Assembly (NCBI RefSeq): GCF_027943255.1
Contig: NC_072897.1
Span: 43,622,044 to 43,686,043, forward strand
Length of the DNA: 64,000 nucleotides
Direction of reading: 5' to 3'
Origin: Anastrepha obliqua
Taxonomy: Eukaryota; Arthropoda; Insecta; Diptera; Tephritidae
Shown: positions 1-9,862 of the stretch, piece after piece
Layout: each line of letters starts with the position of its first letter
Numbering within the stretch: the first letter of the stretch is position 1
The notes under the pieces: generated by a model
What the model was told of the DNA's origin: nothing
Seen by the model: the letters and a program-made list of their open reading frames with translations, nothing else
Databases searched by the model: none
Made by a program: the position numbers and the translations under genes

Positions 1-450
1 TAGGATGTCCCGAAATATTTTTTTTTAGTTTTTGTAAACGCAAGACCTCTTAAAATTTGTGTAATTAATTGTAGATTCCAAAAATAATTTTTAAATAAAA
101 ATTAAATTATATCTTCAGGTCTCTACCGATCTTCAAACTTTAGAATATTTTACCTTTTTTTGTAATTTTTCGCATTTTTTAATTTCGCTGAACTGAATTG
201 AATATACAAAAATATTAACTTTTTTATTACATTCAAGTATAATGTAAACATAATATTTTAATTCGCATGCATTGACAAGTTCCCAATCACTAAATCTTTG
301 CTAGGTTTCAACCTGCAAATACCCTCAATTTTCAACATAATTCGAAGTGTTTCTTACCTTAACTAGGGAGTGTTTTCTTCAAAGCCACTCAGTTTCTTGT
401 GTCGTTAAAGTGCAGTTGCGATTGTTTTATTTTTAAAAGTGGATTAAATA

Positions 451-2673
451 ATGAGTTTGAGGCGTAGTGAAACTACTTGTGCTATATTGGGACCTTACGA
501 AGAACTTGGCGATCGACAGCTACCAACCATAAAGGACGTCATTAAATATATTTTATTCGTAAAACACGATCTAAAATTGAAGTACAATGGAAAAGATCCA
601 TCAAATTCAGATACATTTGCGATTGTTTCTGAAAAAATATGCGATATTTGGACCAAAGCTTCGATTCCAATCGTAACAAAAGAACGAATTATTCAATTAC
701 AAAAACAACATTTCGAAAAATATCTCCATTTAAAAAGATACCCCAAAAACAAGAGAAGTGATAGCTATGAAAATAAACTGAAATGTTTCTCAGTGTTATC
801 AGAAAAACTCTTCAACGTTGCTGCTTGTAAATGCACTTCTTTCAAATTTTGTTCATGTTTAAAACCTAAAAAAGTTCCCATCAATGAAAGAAATTTTATG
901 TTGGATCAGAGAAATGACAGGAAAATGGCTATTGGCGGAATTGATAAGAAGGAAACGACTAGATTAATGAAACGACAGCAGCGACAAATAGAAGAATCAA
1001 CAAGGGCAACAAAAAAGTTCTGTTCTACTCAAGAAACCTATTCGGACTCAGCCTGTTATGAAGATGCGATGAGTGAATCTTGTCTGGAAATAAATCCGAT
1101 ATTAGAGGGATCATCGACCAGCATGCCCTCAGTAGAGGCGCCATCAACTTCAACGGCAAATCGAAACACACTGCCGTTGCCTACCATGGCTAAGGTCTGT
1201 GACAGATACGGCTTATCGTTGCGATCTGCTGCGGCTGTAACTTCGGCGGTTTTGGCAGACGTTGGCTTGGTTTCTACCAAAGAGTTAACTCTGGTTATTG
1301 ATAAAAACAAGATCCACAGAGCGGTATCTAAAGCCCGGACCGAAGCCTCAAAAGATATTGGAAGCACCGTTATAAAAAGCATTTACTTTGATGGACGTAA
1401 GGACAAGACTCTGATAAATGAGAAAATAGGGAATCGCTACCGTCGCAAAGAAGTTTTAGAAGAACACGTCTCAGTTTTGGCTGAACCTGGATCAATTTAT
1501 TTAGGTCACACAACGCCGAATCGTGGGACTGGGAAGGAAATTCAGATTTCGATCACAACTTTATTAGAAGGACAACGTTGGAAGTTAGATGACCTGATTT
1601 GCGTGGGATGTGACGGAACTGCAACTAATACCGGTTGGAAGGGTGGCGTGATTCAAAATTTAGAGCAATATTTAAAACGGCCACTCCAATGGTGTGTTTG
1701 TTTACTTCATGCTAACGAATTACCGCTTCGTCATCTATTTTCTACTTTAGATGGTCCCACTTCTGGGCCTAAAGAATATTCTGGACCTATCGGAAAACAA
1801 TTAGTTGGCTGTGAAACTAAAACCCCCGTGTCTTTCTGTGCGGTGGCTGGTAATTTGCCTGACTTGCCGAGAAATGTGATCGATGATCTTAGTACAGATC
1901 AAAAATACCTTTATCGGATGAGTAATGCTGTATCAACTGGTTTCTGTGCTCCTGAGCTGGCAAACCGTCAACCTGGAAAAATGGCGCACTCGAGATGGCT
2001 TACTACTGCTAATCGTATACTCAGACTTTATATAAGTACTCTTCATCCAACAGAAAATTTGAAACTGCTTGTCAATTATGTTGTTAAAGCATACGCCCCG
2101 ATGTGGTTCCTTATCAAGCAACAAAGTTCTTTTAAGGATGGCGCGAAGCATACTTACCAATTGACTCAGTACTCTCGATTTCTGCCAGAAAATTTGAAAT
2201 CTGTTGTGGATCCTGTTATCGAAAGAAACGCCTTTTATGCGCACCCAGAAAACCTACTTGTCAGTATGTTATTTGATGAGAGGGATCACATTCGGGAGCT
2301 GGCATTACAGAAAATAATAACAGCTAGAGAAAATGAATTTTCAACAAAACTCAGAATATTCAGGCCACCAAAACTTAACTTCTCGGCCCGAGATTACACT
2401 GAAATGATTCTATGGGACGAATGCCTAACTACAACACCCCCTGTTCTTCCTCACATTTCAGACGAGGAGCTAAAAAACATGGCAAAAGATAAGATCTTGG
2501 AAATCGATGACTTTCCTTGTCATACACAATCAGTGGAAAGGTGTGTAAAACTGGTAACAGAGGCCTCACAACGTGTAACTGCCGCAAGCTCTAGAGATGG
2601 TTTCATTAGAACCAGGCTACAATCTCGAGCAGAAATGCCAAATTTTGGGCACAAAAATCTTTTTAAATATTAA
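451..2673 (+). CDS. Intact 740-aa RNase H-like transposase of an unassigned family
   Basis: Single uninterrupted frame from ATG to TAA, with no stop or frameshift, unlike almost every other element here. Around residues 126-137 there is a short Cys-rich patch (CKCTSFKFCSC) that could bind zinc. The central part looks like an RNase H-fold transposase: YFDGRKDKT near residue 312 offers a first acid, VGCDGTATNTG near residue 388 resembles the second-acid motif of hAT-type enzymes, and CLLHANELPLRH near residue 420 resembles a Cys-x2-His insertion motif. HSRWLTTANRILRL follows, and a C-terminal QSVERCVKLVTEAS could supply the glutamate. These assignments are pattern-based inference. I recall similar uncharacterised multicopy proteins in aphids and other insects. 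The gene lies centrally between matching TIRs, so a transposase is the best reading; a domesticated gene is less likely. Confidence 0.75.
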   Translation: MSLRRSETTCAILGPYEELGDRQLPTIKDVIKYILFVKHDLKLKYNGKDPSNSDTFAIVSEKICDIWTKASIPIVTKERIIQLQKQHFEKYLHLKRYPKNKRSDSYENKLKCFSVLSEKLFNVAACKCTSFKFCSCLKPKKVPINERNFMLDQRNDRKMAIGGIDKKETTRLMKRQQRQIEESTRATKKFCSTQETYSDSACYEDAMSESCLEINPILEGSSTSMPSVEAPSTSTANRNTLPLPTMAKVCDRYGLSLRSAAAVTSAVLADVGLVSTKELTLVIDKNKIHRAVSKARTEASKDIGSTVIKSIYFDGRKDKTLINEKIGNRYRRKEVLEEHVSVLAEPGSIYLGHTTPNRGTGKEIQISITTLLEGQRWKLDDLICVGCDGTATNTGWKGGVIQNLEQYLKRPLQWCVCLLHANELPLRHLFSTLDGPTSGPKEYSGPIGKQLVGCETKTPVSFCAVAGNLPDLPRNVIDDLSTDQKYLYRMSNAVSTGFCAPELANRQPGKMAHSRWLTTANRILRLYISTLHPTENLKLLVNYVVKAYAPMWFLIKQQSSFKDGAKHTYQLTQYSRFLPENLKSVVDPVIERNAFYAHPENLLVSMLFDERDHIRELALQKIITARENEFSTKLRIFRPPKLNFSARDYTEMILWDECLTTTPPVLPHISDEELKNMAKDKILEIDDFPCHTQSVERCVKLVTEASQRVTAASSRDGFIRTRLQSRAEMPNFGHKNLFKY

Positions 2674-2744
2674 GATTATTTTATTAATTGACCGCTTTAC
2701 TTCGTTTATTTTATTTTATTGTTCTGTAGTTCACTAATTTGCAT

Positions 2745-2750
2745 AATAAA
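2745..2750 (+). terminator. Candidate poly(A) signal of the 740-aa transposase gene
   Basis: AATAAA lies 72 bp after the stop codon and within the transposon's right non-coding part. Position and sequence fit a polyadenylation signal, though the region is AT-rich and such hexamers occur by chance. Confidence 0.4.
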
Positions 2751-2974
2751 CCAGCTTATGAATTTAACTTTTGTTTTATTTTCGGCATATGGTTCATTCT
2801 TGTAAAAATGTAAGATTTAATAAACTTTAACGTTCTGTAGAGCCCTCAAGATAATATGTAATTCAAATTTTCTTATGATATTCGTAATCTGTGTAAAATT
2901 ACGCAAATTTTGACAACTCTTGCGTTTGGATATCTTGAAAAATAAAAAATTTCATACATTGACGGGACACCCTA

Positions 2975-3222
2975 ATGTTCATGCGCGCACTTGACGCACA
3001 GCAGCTGCGGTTGTCGAGCATTTAGAAAAACATATTCACATACATATATTGATGCATACATATGTACGAAGCCGCGGGCACTCGACTTGACAAAAATTGA
3101 AGATTTATCAAATGTTGGCAAATAATTCTACGCGAAATATTCCAATATTGACTATTTTCGAATTGTCGAGAAAATTGGCATATTGCGGCTCGTTTTATGA
3201 ATGAAAGTACTTTGCTCATAGA
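2975..3222 (-). repeat. Dispersed repeat A, truncated copy
   Basis: Read on the minus strand this matches the left half of the repeat at 9863-10260 and the copy at 33106-33455. Shared blocks include AGTACTTTCATTCAT at the start, a stretch with repeated CCAATAT/GAATATT words, and CTCGACAGCCGCAGCTG or close variants near the end. It stops where the TIR transposon at 1-2974 begins, so the transposon appears to have landed in it. There is no coding potential. The repeat type is unknown. Confidence 0.7.
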
Positions 3223-3774
3223 AATATGAGGTTGAATTTATCAACGAATTTTTTGATGATGAGTTTCTGTTGAAACTGTTCGGCGCCGCCGTGACTATTG
3301 TAGGCTGCACCATGGCAACTAGAATGATGGCCGCTACGCCTGCGCCTATGAATGCATTTTGTTCTTGTAGACGTTAGGCATAGAATTTAAACTTTAAACG
3401 ACATTCGGAATTAAAGGAATAAAGTGAGTAGCCCGTGTGTGCAGCTGTATGTACATGTATTTGTATGTGTATACTAATAAGCATTGTTTTGCTTGAATTC
3501 AATTCACATATTTATATTTGCATATGCCATCTTCCCGTGTGCCTGGTAATGAAGCGTTTTCTATAAAGAATTTTTTAATTGGTCAATTGAACGACATAGG
3601 TTAGGGCATCAAGTGTGAATATACGCACATGCAAATACGTCGATGAATATGCAGAAGAAATTGTTTTAGCATTTGCAGGAATTCGATCATTCGAATATTT
3701 ACTCCCTAATTATTGCATAAAATATGATAAGTCGATGCTCGTGAGGTAGGTCATGTTGCTTCAGTGCATACATA
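3223..3774. other. Unassigned AT-rich spacer
   Basis: I see no coding region or recognisable repeat in most of this stretch. The last part (about 3725-3772, GATAAGTCGATGCTCGTGAG) resembles repeat B at 5576-5624, so the Tc1 element that follows probably landed inside a repeat B copy. Confidence 0.5.
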
Positions 3775-5303
3775 CACATGCCCCACAAAGTCTGCGTTCA
3801 CCCGAATAGCCTTCTTAAATTTATTAAAAACAAAATAGAATATTATGATTAAATTGCAATCTTTACAATTTGTTTATTCACTACATTCCAGCTTTCAAGG
3901 GCAAACAAAAAAAAAAAAACAAGATTCCTCACTTCACTTTTTAGATAACGGGAAAATATTTTCAGCAGCATGTAAATGTGGCACCAAAAAGTCTACGTGC
4001 AGCCTGTTTATTTTAATGATACCATTTACATTTTATTTACAACTGGAGATAATTAAAGAACATGGAAGGAAAGTGAAAAGAAATAAGGGTTTCTGAGAGG
4101 AAAATAATTATAAAAATGTGGAAAGACGGAAAAAGTTTCCGAAATATTGGAAAATCTATTGGGAGAACGTATTTCTCTATTCAGCGAATTTTTACATCTA
4201 CGCCCAGGTCAGGGCGTCCGAAAAAATTATCGATCCGGGAAGAGCGTTCTATAATCAACTTGGCAAAGGCAAACCCCCGGATTACATCCTCAAAATTAGT
4301 TGAAAACATAAATCAAATAATAAAAAAAAATTTGCGTTGAAACTGCCAGAAAAGTTCTACGTAAGCTGGATACCATGGTAGAGTCGCCCGAAGAAAGCCT
4401 TTCATTTCTCTTGTGAACAGACGTAAACGGATTTAGTTTGCTGAGTACATAAATAAGCCTCCCGAGTTCTGGAAAAAAGTAATATTTTCAGACGAAAGAA
4501 AATTTTGTAAATTCGGAATAAACGGCCGTCAAATTGTTTGGCGAAAAGCAAAATCTTTTTGGCACGGTTAAGCACGGAGGTGGCGGGGTTATGGTTTGGG
4601 GCTGCAAGGCGGCAAATGGGGTGGGTAAGTTAGAATATATTGATTCGACGATGGATAAATGGGGATACTTGAACATACTAAAACGGAATTTAAAGCAAAG
4701 TGCAGAAAATCTCGGCTTATCAAGAACATTTTGGTTTCAACAAGACAACGACCCGAAGCACACAGCCGAGATCGTTAAGCTTTGCATCTTGTACAACGCC
4801 CCAAAACAGCTTAAAACACTGCCACAGTCCCCAGATCCTAACCCCATCGAGCATCTGTGGGATCTATTGGAAAAAAGAATTCGTCAGCAAGTGATTACTA
4901 GTAAAGAGGTTTTGCGGAGTGTCATGCAGGCAGAATGAAGAAAGATAACAGCAGAGGAAACAGAGAAACTAGTAAGTTCAATGCCAAATAGGCTGAGTGA
5001 AGTCCTGAAGCAACGTGGATATCCAACTAAATATTATATTTAATTTTTGCATATAGCATATCATGTTTTTGTATTAGACTTTAAGACTGAACGCAGACTT
5101 TATGGTCGCTTTATTTACTTGTTGCAGCCATTATTCACCGTTATCTAAAAACTTATGTGAGGAATCTTGAAATTTATTTTTGTTTTTGAAACTTAAACAT
5201 ATAAATATACATATATAAATTTATAAAAATTATAAAATCAGGTTGTGTGTTTCATTCACTAAAAAGTTATTGTAGGGTGAACGCAGACTTTGTGGGGCAT
5301 GTG
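3775..5303 (+). mobile_element. Tc1-like transposon with perfect 29-bp TIRs and IR/DR structure
   Basis: Both ends start CACATGCCCCACAAAGTCTG and match perfectly for 29 bp (3775-3803 and inverted 5275-5303), flanked by TA on each side (3773-3774 and 5304-5305), the standard Tc1/mariner target duplication. A second, diverged binding-site-like copy lies about 190-200 bp inside each end (AAAAAGTCTACGTGCAG near 3984; inverted ACGCAGACTTTATGG near 5093), giving the IR/DR layout known from Sleeping Beauty-type elements. One broken transposase gene fills the middle. Perfect outer repeats beside a decayed gene suggest a copy mobilised in trans. Confidence 0.92.
4116..5043 (+). pseudogene. Tc1-family transposase, frameshifted
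   Basis: The N-terminus carries the helix-turn-helix region of Tc1 transposases (WKDGKSFRNIGKSIGRT, then GRPKKLSIREER). The catalytic part follows in other frames: IFSDERKFCKFG with the first Asp near 4491, GTVKHGGGGVMVWGC at 4561-4605, QQDNDPKHTAEI with the second Asp near 4741, and PNPIEHLWDLLEKR with the Glu near 4848. The protein tail ends GYPTKYYI before TAA at 5041. At least two frame changes (near 4340 and 4530) and a stop after MQAE at 4936 prevent a single product. Length and domain order match a roughly 340-aa DD34E enzyme. Confidence 0.9.
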
Positions 5304-5437
5304 TATGAGTGCAACACTATATTTATTAAAGATGCAATAGAACTTAGTTGTCCCATATATGTATGCAAATACGTTTCTTTGAAGTTTTCTTTTATTTATT
5401 TTAAATTTCAAAGTTTTATACTATCTATAAATTGCAT

Positions 5438-5517
5438 ACATATGTATGTATATTACAGGGAGTAATTCATATACATGCATACATATGAATTATTCCCTGT
5501 AATATACATACATATGT
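5438..5517. repeat. 35-bp near-perfect hairpin
   Basis: Left arm 5438-5472 and right arm 5483-5517 are inverted copies with a single mismatch, separated by the 10-base loop ACATGCATAC. The arms contain CATATGTATGTATATTACAG. No gene is adjacent. It may be a short palindromic insertion or the remains of a MITE. Confidence 0.8.
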
Positions 5518-5575
5518 AAATTGAAAAAAATTTCCTTTGGCAAAGGAACAAAAAATGCATATTCAAATGCACATA

Positions 5576-5745
5576 TATATGATAAGGCGATGCGTCGTGA
5601 GATAGGTCATTGTTGCTGCAGTGCAATTTGATTTCATACAGAAACCAATACGCATGCGAAATTCGATATTACATTTTATGTATAATAAGCAATAACAGGA
5701 CAAAGCATCTATGTGCACACGCGTTTTTCTGTAACCTCCGAGTGT
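5576..5745 (+). repeat. Dispersed repeat B
   Basis: The segment from GATAAGGCGATGCGTCGTGAG through ACGCGTTTTTCTGTAA recurs in inverted orientation at about 9036-9125 (AAAAACGCGTGTGCACATAG and onward) and in part at 3725-3772. It then runs into CTCCGAGTGTATTTCTGCCA, a piece of the SINE body found elsewhere in the window. It is non-coding. Confidence 0.6.
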
Positions 5746-5753
5746 ATTTCTGC

Positions 5754-5777
5754 CATATATATATATATATATATATA
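5754..5777. repeat. (TA)n microsatellite
   Basis: Uninterrupted alternating AT of about 24 bases directly left of the long-TIR MITE. Matching TATATATA sequence resumes at 9005, after the MITE and Helitron, so the MITE landed in this TA run. Confidence 0.85.
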
Positions 5778-6287
5778 TGGGGCATTCTTTCTGAACGTGA
5801 GATCCCCTGCCCCCAGAATAGATTTTGACGAAAAGAGGTCTATGAGGGTTTAAAATGTAGGTAATTATGTTTACTTTCGAAAGCAAATTGGCACTTCTTG
5901 AAATTCAAAATGGCGGATCCAATATGGCGGATTCAATATGGCGCAATTTTGCAGTTCGTGCATCAGATTTATGCTATTTCGTGTTTTCTTTATTTATTTT
6001 TAAGTAAAATTGTTGCATTGGATTTAATTTTACATATTTCCAAGTTAATTATTTATTTTTATTGGTCACTGATTATTCATCACATTTTTTATCATCAGTT
6101 CATAGCATAAATCTGATGCACGAACTGCAAAATTGCGCCATATTGAATCCGCCATTTTGAATTTCAAGAAGTGCCACTTTGCTTTCGAAAGTAAACATAA
6201 TTACCTACATTTTAAGCCCTCATAGACCTCTTTTCGTCAAAATCTATTCTGGGGGCAGGGGGTCTCACGTTCAGAAAGAATGCCCCA
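5778..6287. mobile_element. MITE with about 190-bp terminal inverted repeats
   Basis: The ends TGGGGCATTCTTTCTGAACG and its inverted copy begin TIRs that run 5778-5977 and 6102-6287, nearly identical. The left arm carries an extra copy of a short unit around 5910-5940 (GGCGGATCCAATATGGCGGA). The central 125 bp is AT-rich and non-coding. The flanks are TA-rich (TATATA on both sides once the adjacent Helitron is removed). A non-autonomous cut-and-paste element is the best reading, of unknown superfamily. Confidence 0.85.
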
Positions 6288-7849
6288 TCTTATATATAAA
6301 AATTGAGACGTTTTTTTGTGTTCGTTAGTCGCCGATTCACGCCTAAACGCATTCACCGATTTCAATCAAACTTTCACAGATCATTGGTATTGGTCCATAG
6401 ATGGTTTATGTGAAGTTTTAAAGAAATCGGTAAAAGTATGCGTGCGTTGTGTAAGTGTGAAAAATACAATATTTGCGTGTTTCCCTTACACGGACATTAC
6501 GTATACGGAATGAGAATACACGCAAATGAATAGAATATACACAGTCATGAATAACATTGTTTCGATGTCGGGTGACGTATGCGACTGTATTATTCGTAAC
6601 GCAATAGTTGTCCTCTCTTTTCTTTCTTTTTTATGCATGCGTGACACGGCATCAAAGCACATTGCTTTTTTTTAACTGGAAAAATATTTTGAGCTTCATT
6701 TGAACGTTTTATGATTTAGATAAAATAAAAATTCGTTAAATATATTTGATTCCATTAATAACCATAAGCCTGTATTTTTCGAAGCTCAAAGTTTTTGGAC
6801 AAATATTGAAACGTTTACTTAAATTAAATTTTAAATACATATACATAATATATATAAATGCGCAAATGTAAAAGTTTAGATGGATTTAAAATATACGAAA
6901 TTATTCAGCGGTTGAATCCATAAATTTTTGAAATCCATCATATGGATCGACAGTCGCCATAAATGTTCTTTTAAAAAATAAAATGTGTTAATTTGATGGT
7001 AGCTCGAGTATTAAAATCAGGTTTCTATTAGTATAACTTTGTTCATGGGTTTGCGTAATTTTTTTGTGGTGAAAGTCTAAAACCAAGAAAAGAGAACGCG
7101 AAAGCCGACGAGCAAAATGTAAAAAATAAATCCTCCTGCATGTATACATAATTATATACTCGAAAAAGTTATGCTAACACTTTTTTCATGCATTTGCGTA
7201 GACAATTTTATATGGGCAAACGTACGTTTACGAGATAAATGCCTAAAAGCAGGCATAAAAGCAGGCCTAAAATAGCGCTCTCAGGCATTTCTGTTACAAT
7301 ACCTCTGTAAATTTCATGCTCCAAGTGTTCGAGCATTGGTATAGCGCTGAAGACAAATGCTCAGGATATAATACAAAAATGCATATTTACTTGATTTCAC
7401 ATAGTAATATTATCATTGTTAAAAGAGAACAAGTCTGTATTAGGTAATAATTAAATAATGCAACCTTATGTGCTGCTTTGACGAGTGGAAAACCCAAAAT
7501 AAATAATTATATTAGTATGTGTGTTTAAAAGAGTTGGATTATTTTGTGAGTGTAAGCAGTTTCAAAGTCAAAGAGTAGTTGCAACATTAAAAAGTACCTG
7601 AAACACATTTTCATTTAACAACTAAAATAGCAAATATGAGTGTGTTTTTCATTGTTGTTATTGTATAAAAATAAAATATATTGTGCGTAAAATTTTAATA
7701 ATCAGTGAAAATAAAAAAACGGTGGTTTCGTTGTTGTTGTTAGCGATTGTAATGCACATTGTAAGTTTTTCATGTTTTTTTGATTAAATTCATTACTTTT
7801 CAATTATTTTGTTTTAACTTATTGGAAATCAACTTATGCGGCCAAAAGA

Positions 7850-8880
7850 ATTAGAAATTTAATTGTGTGGGATGAATGTGCAATGGCACATAAAAAATCA
7901 GTGGAAGCATTGTATAGAACTTTGAAAGATTTACGTAATAATCAAGAAATATTTGGTGGTGCTTTAATATTATTGTCTGGTGATTTTCGTCAAACTTTGC
8001 CAGTAATTCCCCGTTCAACACCAGCAGGTGAAAGCATGTTTAAAGACATCCCATTTATGGAGGCACGTAAAAACTTTGACTTTGAAAACAAATCTGCGAG
8101 TTTATTTGCAATATTATGCATCGGCTGACGAATTTTCAAGACAACTTCTGAAGATAGGATGTGGACAAATTCATATTGATGCTGCTATTGGCTTAATCAC
8201 TTCGCCAGATAATTTTTGTAATTTCGCACACACAAAACAAGAATTAGTTTCAAGTGTTTTTCCAAATATTGCGCAAAATTATCAAAATCACAATTGGTTA
8301 GCTGAAAGAGCAATACTGGCTGCGAAAAATAAGGATGTTGATCAATTGAATGCGAATATTTTAAATGATATGCCTGGTGAGATTGTAACATTTAAATCCT
8401 TTGATACAGTTATAAATCAAGATGACGCTGTAAATTATTCAACAGAATTTTTAAATTCCTTGGATTTACCTGGACTGCCGGCTCATCGCTTACAATTGAA
8501 AGTTGGTGCACCAATTATTTTACTTAGCAGATTAGCAGTCAAAAAGGTCATTAATAATCTTATTGAAGCAACAATTTTAAAAGGAAAATTCAAAGGTGAA
8601 GACGTATTGATTCCGCGTATTCCGCCGATTCCACCAGATTTAGCTTTTGACTTCAAAAGATTGCAATTTCCAATACGTCTTGCATTTGCAATGACAATAA
8701 ACAAAGCACAAGGACAATCGCTGAAATTATGAGGAATTGACTTAGAATATCCATGCTTCTCCCACGGACAATTATATGTATCATGTTCACGTGTAGGAAA
8801 GCCATCTGCTTATTTATACCATAACTCAGGGCAAAACAAAAAATGTAGTTTACGAAAAGGCTTTGCGTTAGTTTAAGTTT
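7850..8880 (+). pseudogene. PIF1-like helicase part of a Helitron RepHel protein
   Basis: LIVWDECAMAHKKSVEAL holds the Walker B motif of Pif1-type helicases, followed by GGALILLSGDFRQTLPVIPR, which matches the next conserved block. The frame then slips near 8030 to KACLKTSHLWRHVKTL and continues through LKVGAPIILLS and LAFAMTINKAQGQSL (8680-8725), the C-terminal helicase motifs. TGA at 8730 interrupts the line before GQLYVSCSRV and the tail ending GFALV. The Walker A block and everything upstream, including the replication-initiator nuclease, are missing. Family and direction agree with the element's 3' hairpin being downstream. Confidence 0.9.
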
Positions 8881-8973
8881 AAAATTAACATTAATTTTAT
8901 ATTGTAAAAAAGGAATAAATACACATAGAGTGAATCTAAATCGAGTGTTCATTATTCATTTCTAATTTTGATA

Positions 8974-9004
8974 TGCCTAGCGAAGCAGGCAGAGGGTCCG
9001 CTAG
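8974..9004 (+). other. Helitron 3' terminal hairpin and CTAG end
   Basis: TGCCT and AGGCA pair around the loop AGCGAAGC, followed 13 bases later by CTAG. The other Helitron here has the same loop (GCCC-AGCGAAGC-GGGC) and the same CTAG end at 37396-37399. This structure is the rolling-circle transposition terminator in the family. Confidence 0.85.
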
Positions 9005-9222
9005 TATATATATATTATTAAATCTGCAGTCATATTACAGAAAAACGCGTGTGCACATAGATGCTTTGTCCTGTTATTGCTTATTATACATAAAATGTAA
9101 TATCGAATTTCGCATGCGTATTGCTGCCATACTCCTCCAACTGTTTATTATTAGCTGGCAATTGGGCAATTAAATATATATATATATATATATATATATT
9201 TAATTAAATAAAAAAAAAAAAA
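9005..9222. repeat. Inverted repeat B copy and (TA)n tract
   Basis: About 9036-9125 is an inverted copy of 5650-5740. A TA microsatellite at about 9172-9200 and an A-rich tract follow. No coding potential. Confidence 0.65.
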
Positions 9223-9230
9223 TAAAATAA

Positions 9231-9532
9231 ATGGCCGCGTACACCCTTTTTGGGTGTTTGGCCGAGCTCCTACTCCTCTTTGTGGTGTGCGTCTTGATGT
9301 TGTTCCACAAATCGAGGGACCTACAGTTTCAAGCCGCCTCCGATCGGCAGATATTTTTATGAGGAGCTTTATCATGGCAGAAATACACTCGGAGGTTTGC
9401 CATTGCCTGCCGAGGGGCGAACGCTATTAGATAAATGTTTTTCTTACTTTTGATGTTTCACCGAGATTCGAACCTACGGTCTCTTTGTGAATTCCGAATG
9501 GTAGTCACGTACCAACCCATTCGGCTACGGCG
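9231..9532 (-). mobile_element. tRNA-derived SINE, near full length
   Basis: Read on the minus strand it starts with a tRNA-like head, GCCGTAGCCGAATGGGTTGG with a box A-like motif, then a box B-like GGTTCGAATCTCGG around 9466-9479. The body contains GGCAGGCAATGGCAAACCTC and AACATCAAGACGCACACCAC and ends near AAAAAGGGTGT. The same body occurs at 36245, 38786, 51300 and 60912. RNA polymerase III promoter boxes and the dispersed copies identify a SINE; a functional tRNA is excluded by the poor fold and the long body. Confidence 0.85.
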
Positions 9533-9862
9533 AAATTGTATTAGAATTATATCTACAAACATTTTTCTCTGCCGGCGTCTATTTCATGTCTTGGTTTTTA
9601 GCTTCTGTAAGAACTCAAAGTGACGAACGGCCGACGGCATTTTGCAAGGCATTTGATTGTGCATTTCTATGCTCCCTTGATAATTTAAAAAGAAGAATTT
9701 AAACAAAATACAAAAACGAATAGGCGCAGCCGTACCGGCCATGATTTTAATTGCCATGGCCCTGAACTGTCTAAAATAGTCCCGGCGGCGCTGAACAGGT
9801 TCAACTATAGTACAGCACAACAAAAACAAAAATCATTGATAAGTTCGAGCTCACATTTCTAC
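9533..9862. other. Unassigned spacer
   Basis: No coding region or repeat recognised between the SINE and repeat A. Confidence 0.4.

Larger units (their letters stand above)
1..2974 (+). mobile_element. Complete DNA transposon with TIRs, superfamily unresolved
   Basis: The left end reads TAGGATGTCCCG (1-12) and the right end, read inward, TAGGGTGTCCCG (2974-2963). A second matching block lies inside both ends: AACGCAAGA followed by AAAATTTGTGTAATT at about 39-73, against its inverted counterpart AAAATTTGCGTAATT at about 2891-2932. Together they give roughly 75-bp imperfect TIRs around one 740-aa ORF. The right end cuts into a copy of dispersed repeat A at 2975, which supports an insertion boundary there. 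The left flank is outside the window, so the target duplication cannot be read; TA is possible because the repeats begin or end in TA. The family is not one I can name. Confidence 0.85.
6288..9004 (+). mobile_element. Helitron with degenerate helicase gene
   Basis: It begins TCTTATATATAAAAATTGAG and ends CCGCTAG, preceded by a small hairpin and sitting between host A (6287) and T (9005). These are the hallmarks of Helitrons: 5' TC, 3' CTRR, insertion between A and T, no target duplication. The same termini occur on the 802-bp element at 36598-37399. Only the helicase half of the usual Rep-helicase protein is recognisable. No HUH nuclease motif is visible in 6300-7800, which is AT-rich and otherwise non-coding, so the copy is non-autonomous. 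Confidence 0.9.

Noticed and set aside
7070..7130. Possible start of the Helitron Rep protein (KKRERESRRAKC-like residues)
   Set aside because: Only a dozen residues are open and no HUH motif follows; too little to annotate.
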